The translations under genes were made by a program, and so were the position numbers. DNA of 17,068 nucleotides from Pseudomonadota bacterium. GTDB taxonomy: Bacteria; Pseudomonadota; Gammaproteobacteria; Pseudomonadales; Pseudohongiellaceae. The stretch is from contig JADFOC010000006.1 in assembly GCA_022563075.1 (NCBI GenBank), positions 1 to 17,068 of the forward strand, in the 5' to 3' direction. The stretch's first letter is position 1, and every line of letters begins with the position of its first letter. This document shows, piece by piece, positions 8,465-16,574 of the stretch. Under the pieces are notes generated by a model. The model was not told the DNA's origin. It searched no databases and was given only the letters and a program-made list of their open reading frames with translations.

Positions 8465-9373
8465 CTACGCCAACACTGGTTTCATGTAGGAAATAGGTAC
8501 GTTCGTCTCTTTATCGAAACTGACGATTTCCCAAGCGTCTTCATTAACTTCGAGCTTTCTTAATAAAGCATTATTTAGAGCATGTCCAGATTTATATCCC
8601 TTGAACTCACCAATAAGGCTGTTCCCGAGCAGGTATAAGTCACCGATAGAATCTAGAATTTTGTGCTTCACGAACTCGTCTTCATAGCGCAGGCCATCTT
8701 CATTCAGCACCTTGTAGTCACCCACGGCAATGGAGTTATCCATACTGGCTCCCAGAGCCAAGTTACGATTCCTTAATTCTTCGAATTCGTGCATGAACCC
8801 GAAAGTTCTTGCCCGACTTACTTCTTTTACGAAGGAAGTACTGGAAAAATCGATGGTGGCACTCTTCGTATGTCTCTTATAAACCGGATGATCGTACAAT
8901 AAAGTATAGCTGATCTTGAAGCCGTTATAAGGCTCAAGACTCACCGACTTATCTCCTTCTTGTAAGGCCACCCGCTTTTTAATCTTAATGAATTTTTTGG
9001 GTTCCGGTTGCTCTTCGATGCCTGCAGATTGAATCAGAAACACGAAGGGTCCGGCACTACCGTCCATGATTGGTACTTCCGGAGCGCTCACGTCCACATA
9101 GGCATTATCGATACCTAGGCCAGACATGGCAGACATAAGATGTTCGATGGTGGATATCTTCACACCATCCTTGACCAGAGTCGTTGACAGCGTTGTTTCG
9201 CCAACGTTGCACGCCCGGGCTGCGATTTGCACGACTGGGTCCAGATCGACGCGGGTGAACACGATGCCCGTATTTACTGGGGCGGGTCTTAGTGTGAGAT
9301 AGACTTTCTCACCGGTGTGCAATCCAACTCCGGTGGCTTTAATGACATTCTTAAGCGTTCTTTGCTTCAGCAT
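8465..9373 (-). CDS. lpxC: UDP-3-O-acyl-N-acetylglucosamine deacetylase
   Basis: 302 aa, close to E. coli LpxC (305). It removes the acetyl group from UDP-3-O-acyl-GlcNAc, the committed step of lipid A synthesis in the cytosol. The zinc ligands are H78 (in STIEHLMSA), H237 and D241 (in [13 protein letters not shown]); E77 is the expected base and H264 ([10 protein letters not shown]) the expected acid. The [10 protein letters not shown] loop (101-110) is intact. In E. coli LpxC level is set by FtsH proteolysis acting on the C-terminus (LAxxxxxAVLA); here the protein ends SYMKPVLA, which keeps the VLA end. The ATG at 9373 is preceded by AAGAAG at suitable distance. It is separated from ftsZ by a 362-bp spacer, so it may have its own promoter. 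Confidence 0.98.
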   Translation of the reverse strand: MLKQRTLKNVIKATGVGLHTGEKVYLTLRPAPVNTGIVFTRVDLDPVVQIAARACNVGETTLSTTLVKDGVKISTIEHLMSAMSGLGIDNAYVDVSAPEVPIMDGSAGPFVFLIQSAGIEEQPEPKKFIKIKKRVALQEGDKSVSLEPYNGFKISYTLLYDHPVYKRHTKSATIDFSSTSFVKEVSRARTFGFMHEFEELRNRNLALGASMDNSIAVGDYKVLNEDGLRYEDEFVKHKILDSIGDLYLLGNSLIGEFKGYKSGHALNNALLRKLEVNEDAWEIVSFDKETNVPISYMKPVLA

Positions 9374-9395
9374 AAGTCTTCTTATTAGGCTTGGT

Positions 9396-9419
9396 TTAAT
9401 GAGTCTTTAATTGAGTCTT
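9396..9419 (-). repeat. 12-bp near-tandem repeat upstream of lpxC
   Basis: TTAATGAGTCTT (9396-9407) is followed at once by TAATTGAGTCTT (9408-9419), identical in 10 of 12 positions. The repeat ends 22 nt upstream of the lpxC ATG. One helical turn plus about 1.5 bp separates the GAGTCTT cores, a spacing compatible with a dimeric regulator, but none is known here. Confidence 0.45.
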
Positions 9420-9427
9420 AGTTTCAC

Positions 9428-9597
9428 TTTGGTACCGGCCACCCCAACTCATTGCCTTTGGCTACTTCTTAAGCCGCGCGGTAGCGCTGATTCCCAACCC
9501 GATACTGGTTCAAACCCGGTTGACTGGCTATCTGTGCAGCGTCGAACCGGCCGAATTAAAATTGCCGTACTCAGCAAAACTGACGCATGGTACCAAA
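9428..9597. repeat. 9-bp inverted pair bounding a 170-bp segment
   Basis: TTTGGTACC (9428-9436) and GGTACCAAA (9589-9597) are exact inverse complements. The core GGTACC is itself a palindrome, so part of the match is less informative than it looks. I see no target-site duplication (flanks CAC and AAT). A small MITE-like insertion is possible but not shown. Confidence 0.35.
9516..9550. repeat. Inverted repeat inside the ftsZ-lpxC spacer
   Basis: CCGGTTGAC (9516-9524) pairs with GTCGAACCGG (9541-9550) over nine base pairs with one bulged base, around a 16-nt loop. No T-run follows on either strand, so it is not a standard terminator. It lies centrally between the arms of the 9428/9597 inverted pair. 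Confidence 0.4.
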
Positions 9598-9735
9598 AAT
9601 GAATGAATAACCCAATATATGAGATATTACTGTGTCAGCTACAGAATTATCATGCGGGCCTCTACTACCCCATAACCGCCTAAGACGAGCTCATCCCTAG
9701 TATTTACGCGGCTTGGCAGAATTTCCGTCTACGGG

Positions 9736-10887
9736 CTAATCTGCCTGCTTGCGCAAGAAAGCGGGTATATCCAGATAGTCCATATCTGCTTCAGCGCCGA
9801 TGGCCCGGGACACAGTGGCTGCGCGTTCGCCGCCCTGTCGCCTACGGGTGATAGCCGGCGTGTCGAGCTGCCGATAGTCAGTGCTTGGGTCTATCTCGGT
9901 GTTATCCACAACTTTCGTGGGTCTTTGGTGCTCACCACCCAATCCGGTAGCCACCACGGTGACTCGCATTTCTTCGTCAAGTGATGGGTCAATCACCGTC
10001 CCGACCACGACTGTGGCGTCATCAGAAGCAAATTCTTCAATGGTATCACCTACTTCGGAAAACTCTCCGAGGGACAGGTTTTCGCCGGCAGTGATATTTA
10101 CCAATATTCCTCTCGCTCCCTGCAGGTTCACGTCTTCCAGTAGTGGACTTCGAATGGCGGATTCAGCTGCTTCGCGTGCTCGTTCTGCCCCCGTCGCCGA
10201 GCCAGTCCCCATCATTGCCATGCCCATTTCCGACATCACGGTTTTCACATCGGCAAAATCAACATTGATCATGCCCGGATTCATAATGAGATCGGCGATT
10301 CCCTTAACCGCCCCTAACAACACATCATTCGCCGCTTTGAATGCCTCAAGCAGAGTCGCTTCTTTACCTAATACATCGAGTAATTTTTCGTTCGGGATAG
10401 TGATTAAGGAATTAACACTATCTGACAATAATTGTATTCCCTCACTGGCAATTGATGCACGTTTCTTCCCTTCAAACGGAAATGGTCTGGTGACCACTGC
10501 CACAGTGAGAATGTCTAGTTCCCGCGCTACTTCTGCCACAATTGGAGCGGCGCCGGTGCCGGTGCCTCCACCCATGCCTGCAGTTATAAACACCATATCT
10601 GCTCCAGACAAAATATCGGCAATCTGGTCCCGGTCTTCCAAGGCAGCCTGCCGGCCTATCTCAGGATTAGCTCCTGCACCCAAACCTTTGGTAATATTAC
10701 TGCCCATCTGCAGGATGGTTTTTGCCTTGAGGTTGCCAAGTGCCTGAGCGTCTGTATTGGCACAAATAAACTCGACACCCTCAACTTGATTATTAATCAT
10801 ATGTTGGACTGCATTACCACCGCCACCGCCTACGCCGATGACTTTTATCACAGCGTTTGGTGGTACGTTCTCGACTAATTCAAACAT
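9736..10887 (-). CDS. ftsZ: Cell division GTPase FtsZ
   Basis: 383 aa, same length as E. coli FtsZ. It polymerises into the Z ring at mid-cell with GTP and recruits the division machinery. Seen: the N-terminal nucleotide loop GVGGGGGNAV (18-27), the tubulin signature GGGTGTG (106-112), and the T7 synergy loop NVDFAD (208-213) that completes the active site of the next subunit. A variable linker (about 318-367) leads to the conserved C-terminal peptide DYLDIPAFLRKQAD, the docking site for FtsA and ZipA. The start ATG is preceded by AAGGGGG with 4 nt spacing. It follows ftsA after 54 bp. All key residues appear intact. Confidence 0.99.
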   Translation of the reverse strand: MFELVENVPPNAVIKVIGVGGGGGNAVQHMINNQVEGVEFICANTDAQALGNLKAKTILQMGSNITKGLGAGANPEIGRQAALEDRDQIADILSGADMVFITAGMGGGTGTGAAPIVAEVARELDILTVAVVTRPFPFEGKKRASIASEGIQLLSDSVNSLITIPNEKLLDVLGKEATLLEAFKAANDVLLGAVKGIADLIMNPGMINVDFADVKTVMSEMGMAMMGTGSATGAERAREAAESAIRSPLLEDVNLQGARGILVNITAGENLSLGEFSEVGDTIEEFASDDATVVVGTVIDPSLDEEMRVTVVATGLGGEHQRPTKVVDNTEIDPSTDYRQLDTPAITRRRQGGERAATVSRAIGAEADMDYLDIPAFLRKQAD

Positions 10888-10891
10888 ATAG

Positions 10892-10898
10892 CCCCCTT
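10892..10898 (-). promoter_or_regulatory. Strong ribosome-binding site of ftsZ
   Basis: AAGGGGG on the minus strand lies 4 nt before the ftsZ ATG. It is among the best purine-rich sites in the window, fitting the high FtsZ level needed relative to FtsA just upstream. Confidence 0.6.
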
Positions 10899-10922
10899 GT
10901 CATCTTAAATTCTTTAACTCGC

Positions 10923-10943
10923 GTTGATTGTTGACTGTTGATT
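10923..10943. repeat. Triple 7-bp tandem repeat between ftsA and ftsZ
   Basis: GTTGATT, GTTGACT and GTTGATT follow each other without gaps, with one base change in the middle unit. The last unit overlaps the ftsA stop codon by two bases. Such short repeats vary in copy number by slippage; no role can be assigned. Confidence 0.6.
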
Positions 10944-12177
10944 AGAAATTTCCCTGAAACCAATTTTTAACTCTATCCACAATATGAATCCGTGGTTCTC
11001 GTTTCGAGTCCATTCCATCTCTTTCGTGATACTGTTTTAGCCCATACAGCAACAACCCAACGCCAGTAGAATAAATCGGGTTTCTTACAATATCGGCTAA
11101 ACCATAAACATTATGAGGTGCTCCTATCCGGACTGGCGTATGGAATATTTCTTCAGCTAAATCTACCACGCCCTCCATCTTGCTAGTTCCACCGGTGAGT
11201 ACAACCCCAGCGGCAAGCAGGTTTTCGAATCCACTGCGTTGAACTTCGGCTTGTATTAGAGTGAATAATTCGTCATAGCGTGGTTCGACAACCTCCGCCA
11301 GCGCCTGTCTTGAAAGTTCACGCGGAGGACGATCGCCTACACTAGGAACCTTAATAGTTTCATTCGCACTCGCAAGTTGAGTAAGCGCGCAGGCATATTT
11401 GATTTTTATTTCTTCGGCATATTCAGTTGGAGTTCTAAGCGCCATAGCAATATCATTTGTTACTTGATCGCCAGCAATGGGAATTACTGCTGTGTGACGT
11501 ATGGCACCCTCTGTGAATATTGCGATGTCGGTAGTACCGCCACCTATGTCAACCAAACAAACGCCTAGCTCTTTTTCATCTTCTGTAAGAACTGAATAAC
11601 TAGACGCCAACTGCTCGAGAATTGTTTCATCGGTTTCGAGTCCGCATCGCTTGATGCACTTTTCAATATTCTGAACCGCATTGATGGCACAGGTTACCAA
11701 ATGCACCTTCGCCTCCAACCTAACACCTGACATCCCAAGCGGCTCTTTGACCCCCTCTTGAGAATCGATGATGTATTCTTGAGGCAGTATATGTAGGACT
11801 TTTTGGTCCGCTGGAATTGCCACCGCTTGTGCCGCATCGATAACTCTTTCTATATCCGGCTTCATCACCTCACCATCGCGAATAGCGACAATCCCGTGTG
11901 AATTCATACTGCGAATATGACTCCCTGCAATCCCTGTATAGACAGAATGAATTTGACAACCGGCCATCAACTCAGCCTCTTCTATAGCGCGCCGAATTGA
12001 CTCTACTGTTGACTCGATGTTTACCACGGTCCCTTTCTTGATGCCGCGCGATCGATTGCTACCGATGCCAACAATATCGAGACCGCCATCGGCATTTATA
12101 TCTCCAACGATTGCGACCACCTTCGAGGTGCCAATGTCCAACCCAACTATCATGCTCTCGCGAACTGATTCATTCAT
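10942..12177 (-). CDS. ftsA: Cell division protein FtsA
   Basis: 411 aa, actin-like ATPase that ties FtsZ filaments to the inner membrane and recruits later division proteins. Seen: phosphate-1 motif GLDIGTSKVVAIVGD (12-26), the family-specific 1C domain (about 82-160), phosphate-2 motif DIGGGTTD (210-217), the adenosine motif LTGGTSKMEG, and a C-terminal amphipathic helix RVKNWFQGNF that serves as membrane anchor after a variable linker. The ATG at 12177 has GGAG about 10 nt upstream. A second ATG, M9 just before IVGLDIG, is less likely because E. coli FtsA also has a few residues before this strand. It follows ftsQ after 64 bp and precedes ftsZ, its direct partner. Confidence 0.99.
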   Translation of the reverse strand: MNESVRESMIVGLDIGTSKVVAIVGDINADGGLDIVGIGSNRSRGIKKGTVVNIESTVESIRRAIEEAELMAGCQIHSVYTGIAGSHIRSMNSHGIVAIRDGEVMKPDIERVIDAAQAVAIPADQKVLHILPQEYIIDSQEGVKEPLGMSGVRLEAKVHLVTCAINAVQNIEKCIKRCGLETDETILEQLASSYSVLTEDEKELGVCLVDIGGGTTDIAIFTEGAIRHTAVIPIAGDQVTNDIAMALRTPTEYAEEIKIKYACALTQLASANETIKVPSVGDRPPRELSRQALAEVVEPRYDELFTLIQAEVQRSGFENLLAAGVVLTGGTSKMEGVVDLAEEIFHTPVRIGAPHNVYGLADIVRNPIYSTGVGLLLYGLKQYHERDGMDSKREPRIHIVDRVKNWFQGNF

Positions 12178-12241
12178 TTCCAGAAATCTCCAGGTAGCGC
12201 CCGTCTGTAAAACCCTGTGTTGTATGCTTTGTGCAACAGCT

Positions 12242-13057
12242 TCACCTTATTGCTACTCCTGTTAAATCTAAGTTTGCAGATCTGATTGCGATGCCATTGC
12301 TGTACCTTAGATCGATAGATTGAAAAAGAGCCGTCTGCAATGCGGGCTGACCTGCATAAAAATCGACGAAACGCTCCAACTTCTTATTCACATCGATTCG
12401 CCCGACCGCAACTTGCATTTCTTCATTTAAGGTCAGCCCCCAGCTTCCACGTGGACTAAGTGATAATCCTGTCAACCTCAAGCCCGCGGGGAACAGAATC
12501 TGAGTAAACAGCTGGTATTGTTCCATCACTTCATATTGACTCAGATCTGGGCCACTGAGTTGCGGCAGGGCTGATAAGTTTTCCATATTCGATGGCTCAA
12601 AAATTTCGCCGCGTTGATTCAGCAATTGACTTCCTCCCCACCTCGCAATGGCTACTTGTTCGGTAAGTTGCACCGATACTGTGTCAGGCCAAATTCGCTT
12701 TACCGTCGCCAGGGAGACCCAGGGGTGTTGTTCGAGTTCCTGCTTCACACCATTGACGTCGAAATCAAAAAAACCACTTCCCATATAGGAAGCAAGATAC
12801 ATACGTACTTCTGCATTGCTTATTTGTTGCCACTGGTTTTCTATCCTTACCTTGGTCACCGGTCGATTAAGGTATCTTGATATGTCTCGATAGTTTTGCT
12901 GAATTAACAACCCCAAACCGACAAACAAAGTTAACATCAGAAGTAATGCTCTTTTCCCTAAGTAAATTGGTTTAAGCGGCTGATTACTGGAAATCAAAGT
13001 TCTACGAGTTGCGTGAACTCCACTCCGCATTTTCTTTGGTCCGTTTGCAGTACCCAT
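12242..13057 (-). CDS. ftsQ: Cell division protein FtsQ
   Basis: 271 aa, bitopic inner-membrane protein of the FtsQLB complex that signals to septal wall synthesis. A basic cytosolic tail (1-35) precedes one transmembrane helix (about 36-53). The periplasmic POTRA domain follows (about 66-136, VTKVRIENQWQQIS...VSVQLTEQVAIARW) with the family motif HPWV...VKRIWPDTV. The rest is the FtsQ/DivIB beta domain. The start overlaps the ddl stop (TAATG), which argues for translational coupling, since no strong Shine-Dalgarno is present. Sequence similarity in this family is low, so context and domain order carry much of the call. Confidence 0.96.
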   Translation of the reverse strand: MGTANGPKKMRSGVHATRRTLISSNQPLKPIYLGKRALLLMLTLFVGLGLLIQQNYRDISRYLNRPVTKVRIENQWQQISNAEVRMYLASYMGSGFFDFDVNGVKQELEQHPWVSLATVKRIWPDTVSVQLTEQVAIARWGGSQLLNQRGEIFEPSNMENLSALPQLSGPDLSQYEVMEQYQLFTQILFPAGLRLTGLSLSPRGSWGLTLNEEMQVAVGRIDVNKKLERFVDFYAGQPALQTALFQSIDLRYSNGIAIRSANLDLTGVAIR

Positions 13058-13998
13058 TACCGACTTGGCTCTAATTCAGCATCCAATATTTGTAATAGCA
13101 ATTCGTCAAAATCAATACCCATTTGCTTCGCCGCCATTGGCACGAAACTATGTTCCGTCATCCCTGGGACCGTGTTCAGTTCCAATAAATAAAACACTTG
13201 GTTTTTATCTTGTATCACATCGACTCTAGTCAGGCCTTCGCAGCCCAAACTTTCGTAGGCAGCACGTGCCAGGATTCCAATTTCACTCTGTTTTTCTTCA
13301 CTCAATTCCGGGGGACAAATATAACGAGTGTCCACATCCACATATTTGGCTTCGTAATCAAAAAACTCTCGCTTCGTTTCCAATTGAATAGTAGGTAGCA
13401 ATTGGTTTTGTAAAACTCCTATAGAAAACTCCCTGCCAGCAATATACTTTTCCGCCATTACTTCAGAATCATATTTAATTGCAATTTCATATTGCTGCTT
13501 CAGCGCCCCTGCATCTTTAACAATCTCGATCCCAATACTGGATCCTCCATTTACCGGCTTCACTACTGCAACACCCAATTGATCCATTACTGCCTGCCAA
13601 TCCGACTCTTCATCTATCAGTAGAAAATCGGCTGTGTTCAAATCCAGCTTCTGCCAAATAAATTTGCTCTTGGCTTTGTCCATCGCCAGAGCGGAAGCAA
13701 GCACACCGCTACCGGTATAGGGAATCTTCATTATCTCGAGTAATCCCTGAATCACCCCATCTTCCCCGCCTTTCCCATGTAGCATGATAAATACATAATC
13801 TGGCTTGGCATTGGTTAGCTCAGTAATAATGTCGTCACCCACATCGATGACGGTTGACCTTAGACCTAGTCTCTTTAAACCCTGGTACACCGCCTCACCG
13901 CTTAATAGAGAAATATCTCGCTCTACCGAAGTGCCGCCTTTTAGCACTACTACGTGTCCGAACTCATCGATTATTTTCTCTCTATTTATCGTGCTCAT
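13057..13998 (-). CDS. ddl: D-alanine--D-alanine ligase
   Basis: 313 aa, close to E. coli DdlB (306). It joins two D-Ala with ATP to make the dipeptide end of the peptidoglycan stem. Seen: KGGTSVERDISLLSG (20-34) with E26, HGKGGEDG (74-81), the ATP-grasp loop KPVNGGSSIGI (147-157), EKYIAGREFSIGVL, and the metal and substrate motif LELNTVPGMTEHSFVP. The ATG at 13998 has GAGAA just upstream. It lies 53 bp after murC, the E. coli order; murB, which sits between murC and ddl in some species, is absent here. Confidence 0.98.
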   Translation of the reverse strand: MSTINREKIIDEFGHVVVLKGGTSVERDISLLSGEAVYQGLKRLGLRSTVIDVGDDIITELTNAKPDYVFIMLHGKGGEDGVIQGLLEIMKIPYTGSGVLASALAMDKAKSKFIWQKLDLNTADFLLIDEESDWQAVMDQLGVAVVKPVNGGSSIGIEIVKDAGALKQQYEIAIKYDSEVMAEKYIAGREFSIGVLQNQLLPTIQLETKREFFDYEAKYVDVDTRYICPPELSEEKQSEIGILARAAYESLGCEGLTRVDVIQDKNQVFYLLELNTVPGMTEHSFVPMAAKQMGIDFDELLLQILDAELEPSR

Positions 13999-14051
13999 TT
14001 CTCGTTTTCTTGACTAACAAATCACTTAAATCTTCTATAAAAATCAATTAA

Positions 14052-15479
14052 TTAAGACATAAACCCCTTATTAGCCAATTCTTTGGCCAGAGAACCAACG
14101 CTTCCCGCCCCTTGCGTGAGTATTATGTCTCCCGCTTTTACCAGGTGTTTCAATATGCCATGGACGTCTGCATCCTTTTTTACATAGAGTGGATCAACTT
14201 TTCCTCTAAGCCTGATGCTCCGGCAAAGGCTTCTCGAATCGGCGCCCGCTATCTTCTTTTCCCCAGCGGGATAGACTTCGAGCAACAACAGAACATCCAC
14301 CTCAGATAGGACGTCTACAAAGTCTTCATACAAGTCTTTTGTTCTACTATAACGATGCGGCTGATAGACCATTACTAATCGACTACCGGGCCAACCATCT
14401 CTTAGCGCACGAACTGTCGCAGCTACCTCAGTCGGATGATGACCATAGTCATCTATCAACAGGACCTTTCCATCTTTCAGCTGGAACTCTCCTTGCACAT
14501 CGAAGCGTCTGCTCACTCCGGAGAAATTCTTGATACCACTGCATATGTCTTTATCTTTGATTCCCTCATCACTAGCGATGACAATTGCGGCTGTCGCATT
14601 GAGTGCATTGTGTCTGCCAGGCATATTCAATGTAATCTTCAAATTTTCTTTATTATCTTGCCTGCAGACTTCGAATTTTGTGATGCTTTTTTTCTGAGTT
14701 AACTTAGTAATTCTGAAATCTGCATCTTCAGAAAATCCATATGTGAGTGTTGGCCTGGAGACTCGAGGCAATATTTCTCTTACGGCAGGATCATCGATGC
14801 ACAGGACTGCTAATCCATAAAACGGGAGATTGTGTAAGAAATCGACAAAATATTTTTTGAGATTTTCGAAATCTCCTCCATAAGTACTCATATGCTCTGC
14901 TTCAATATTTGTAACAACGGCCACCATGGGCTGAAGATGCATGAAGGAAGCATCACTCTCATCGGCCTCTGCTACCAGATAGCGACTTTCACCGAGGCGG
15001 GCATTGGTGCCTGCGCTATTTAACAGCCCACCTATCACGAAAGTTGGGTCAAGGCCACCTGCCGCCAATACGGATGCGACAATGCTTGTAGTTGTGGTTT
15101 TTCCATGGGTACCGGCAATGGCTATTGAATGTCGATAACGCATCAATTCGGCCAGCATTTCTGCCCTGGCAATTAAAGGCTTTGATTGAGCGACAGTAGC
15201 TGTGAGTTCGGGATTATCCCGGTCGATCGCACTGGAATAAACCACGACGTCTGCGTCCTTCACATTATCGGAGTGATGGCCGATGAAAATTTTGGCACCC
15301 AGCGAAGCCAGCCTTTCAGTATTTGCAGATTCTTTAATATCCGAACCAGTTATCGTGTAACCTTGATTTAGCAAAACTTCTGCTACACCACACATCCCTG
15401 CCCCACCAATACCGACGAAATGAATCGTGTTGATTCGACGCATCTCCGGAATGATATGCATCTGGTTAGCGCTAGACAC
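14052..15479 (-). CDS. murC: UDP-N-acetylmuramate--L-alanine ligase
   Basis: 475 aa. It adds L-Ala to UDP-MurNAc, the first amino acid of the peptidoglycan stem, using ATP. Seen: the N-terminal Rossmann motif [17 protein letters not shown] (20-36), ATP loop GTHGKTTTT (123-131), EADESDASF with the metal-binding region, HNALNATAA, and DDYGHHPTE in the C-terminal domain. The start is GTG at 15479, chosen because GGAGG lies 6 nt upstream and PEMRR then sits where E. coli MurC has PEMRR; the next in-frame ATG (15461) lacks such a site. It overlaps murG by 8 nt. Confidence 0.98.
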   Translation of the reverse strand: MSSANQMHIIPEMRRINTIHFVGIGGAGMCGVAEVLLNQGYTITGSDIKESANTERLASLGAKIFIGHHSDNVKDADVVVYSSAIDRDNPELTATVAQSKPLIARAEMLAELMRYRHSIAIAGTHGKTTTTSIVASVLAAGGLDPTFVIGGLLNSAGTNARLGESRYLVAEADESDASFMHLQPMVAVVTNIEAEHMSTYGGDFENLKKYFVDFLHNLPFYGLAVLCIDDPAVREILPRVSRPTLTYGFSEDADFRITKLTQKKSITKFEVCRQDNKENLKITLNMPGRHNALNATAAIVIASDEGIKDKDICSGIKNFSGVSRRFDVQGEFQLKDGKVLLIDDYGHHPTEVAATVRALRDGWPGSRLVMVYQPHRYSRTKDLYEDFVDVLSEVDVLLLLEVYPAGEKKIAGADSRSLCRSIRLRGKVDPLYVKKDADVHGILKHLVKAGDIILTQGAGSVGSLAKELANKGFMS

Positions 15480-16572
15480 GTGCTACCTCCAAACACTGAG
15501 CTGCAATCAATTCACTGGCATTGCAAATTGCTAGCGATTTTGCACTCTTGCTCATTTCTATTAGCCTGTCCCGATTAGTGTCCAAATCACTCAAGATTTT
15601 GGAAAGAGATTCAGTCGTAAGGTCTGATTGTTGCAGTAAGCTAGCAGCGCCGGCTTCCGCCAACCATTGCGCATTGACTGTTTGCTGGTTATCCGCGTGG
15701 TATGGATAGGGAACCAGAACTGATGGCAGGCCCACCACCGCTAACTCACTGACGGTGCTGGCACCGGATCGGCAAACAACCAGGTCCGCCCAGGAATACG
15801 CGGCAGACATGTCCTCAATAAAAGCTTCAACTCTACAATTTTTTGACAATGTGACTCCTAACGATTGATAGAGCTGTCGCGTCTGATCCAGAGTCTCGTT
15901 GCCCGTCTGGTGTAGCACATGCGGTCGATTTTCCTCAATCCAATTCGCCAGCACTTGCGGAATGGTCTGATTAATTGCAGCTGCTCCCTGGCTGCCTCCC
16001 AGTATTAGTAGCTGTAAGGGTCTATCGGCAGTGATGGTCGTGGTATTTATTTTATTTAAAGCAATTATTTCCTTTCTTACAGGGTTTCCGGTGTGAACCA
16101 CTTTGGGAGAAGATGCAAAGGTATTAGGAAAAGCTTCGAATACACGATCAGCAAATCTGGCCAATAGGCGATTGGTAAATCCCGCCACTGCATTTTGCTC
16201 GTGTATCAACAGATGTCTTCCCATAAGTTTCGCCGCTATGCCACCCGGACCAGAAACGAACCCACCCATTCCCAATACACAATCCGGCTTCACTTGGCGG
16301 ATGACCTGCATTGATTGAAATACCGCTACGGCGACCATTATCGGAGCCATAATCAATCTGGCTATTCCCTTTCCTCGCAGTCCCTTGACTGAGATCGGAT
16401 GAAGTTCGATGTTTGTGTCCGCTAACAATTTTTTCTCCATACCCTGCCGGGTTCCTAACCATTCAGTCTTCACGCCTTGTTTTTTCAAACTCTGGGCAAT
16501 TGAGAGCGCTGGAAAAATATGCCCCCCGGTTCCGGCGGCCATGATCAAAATGGTCGTATGCACCGCAACCAT
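15472..16572 (-). CDS. murG: UDP-GlcNAc:lipid I N-acetylglucosaminyltransferase
   Basis: 366 aa, GT28 family. On the inner face of the membrane it adds GlcNAc to lipid I to make lipid II. Seen: the first glycine-rich loop [13 protein letters not shown] (12-24), [11 protein letters not shown], the [12 protein letters not shown] segment, the second glycine-rich loop [13 protein letters not shown], and the UDP-GlcNAc motif [31 protein letters not shown]. The ATG at 16572 lies 2 nt after the ftsW stop, with GAGGA 9 nt upstream inside the end of ftsW. The product of MurC and Ddl, after later Mur steps coded elsewhere, feeds into this enzyme. Confidence 0.98.
   Translation of the reverse strand: MVAVHTTILIMAAGTGGHIFPALSIAQSLKKQGVKTEWLGTRQGMEKKLLADTNIELHPISVKGLRGKGIARLIMAPIMVAVAVFQSMQVIRQVKPDCVLGMGGFVSGPGGIAAKLMGRHLLIHEQNAVAGFTNRLLARFADRVFEAFPNTFASSPKVVHTGNPVRKEIIALNKINTTTITADRPLQLLILGGSQGAAAINQTIPQVLANWIEENRPHVLHQTGNETLDQTRQLYQSLGVTLSKNCRVEAFIEDMSAAYSWADLVVCRSGASTVSELAVVGLPSVLVPYPYHADNQQTVNAQWLAEAGAASLLQQSDLTTESLSKILSDLDTNRDRLIEMSKSAKSLAICNASELIAAQCLEVARV
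15486..15490 (-). promoter_or_regulatory. Shine-Dalgarno deciding the GTG start of murC
   Basis: GGAGG on the minus strand, 6 nt before the GTG at 15479, within the end of murG. It is the best consensus ribosome site seen in the window, and it compensates for the non-ATG start codon. Confidence 0.7.
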
Positions 16573-16574
16573 TT

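Larger units (their letters stand above)
9374..9735. other. ftsZ-lpxC intergenic spacer (362 bp), no credible gene
   Basis: This is the longest gap between core genes here. Neither strand has a credible coding frame; the 63-codon plus-strand frame at 9411-9602 starts with TTG, lacks a ribosome site and looks like no protein. The spacer holds a 12-bp near-tandem repeat close to lpxC, an internal inverted repeat, and a 9-bp inverted pair 170 bp from end to end. I could not pick out a convincing -35/-10 pair or a terminator followed by a T-run. A promoter for lpxC is expected in this position by comparison with E. coli, but I cannot place it. Confidence 0.7.

Noticed and set aside
9506..9520. 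tRNA-like T-arm (ACTGG, then the 7-nt loop TTCAAAC, then CCGGT) on the plus strand
   Set aside because: The five-pair stem and loop fit the T-arm consensus, but no matching acceptor stem, anticodon arm or D-arm could be drawn from the flanking sequence.
9411..9602. 63-codon plus-strand frame in the ftsZ-lpxC spacer
   Set aside because: TTG start, no ribosome site, low-complexity unlikely protein, and it crosses the inverted repeats; it is best explained by chance.
9881..10747. 288-codon plus-strand frame inside ftsZ
   Set aside because: Antisense to ftsZ in a frame lacking stops because of its codon use; the protein is Ser/Ala/Pro-rich with no motif.
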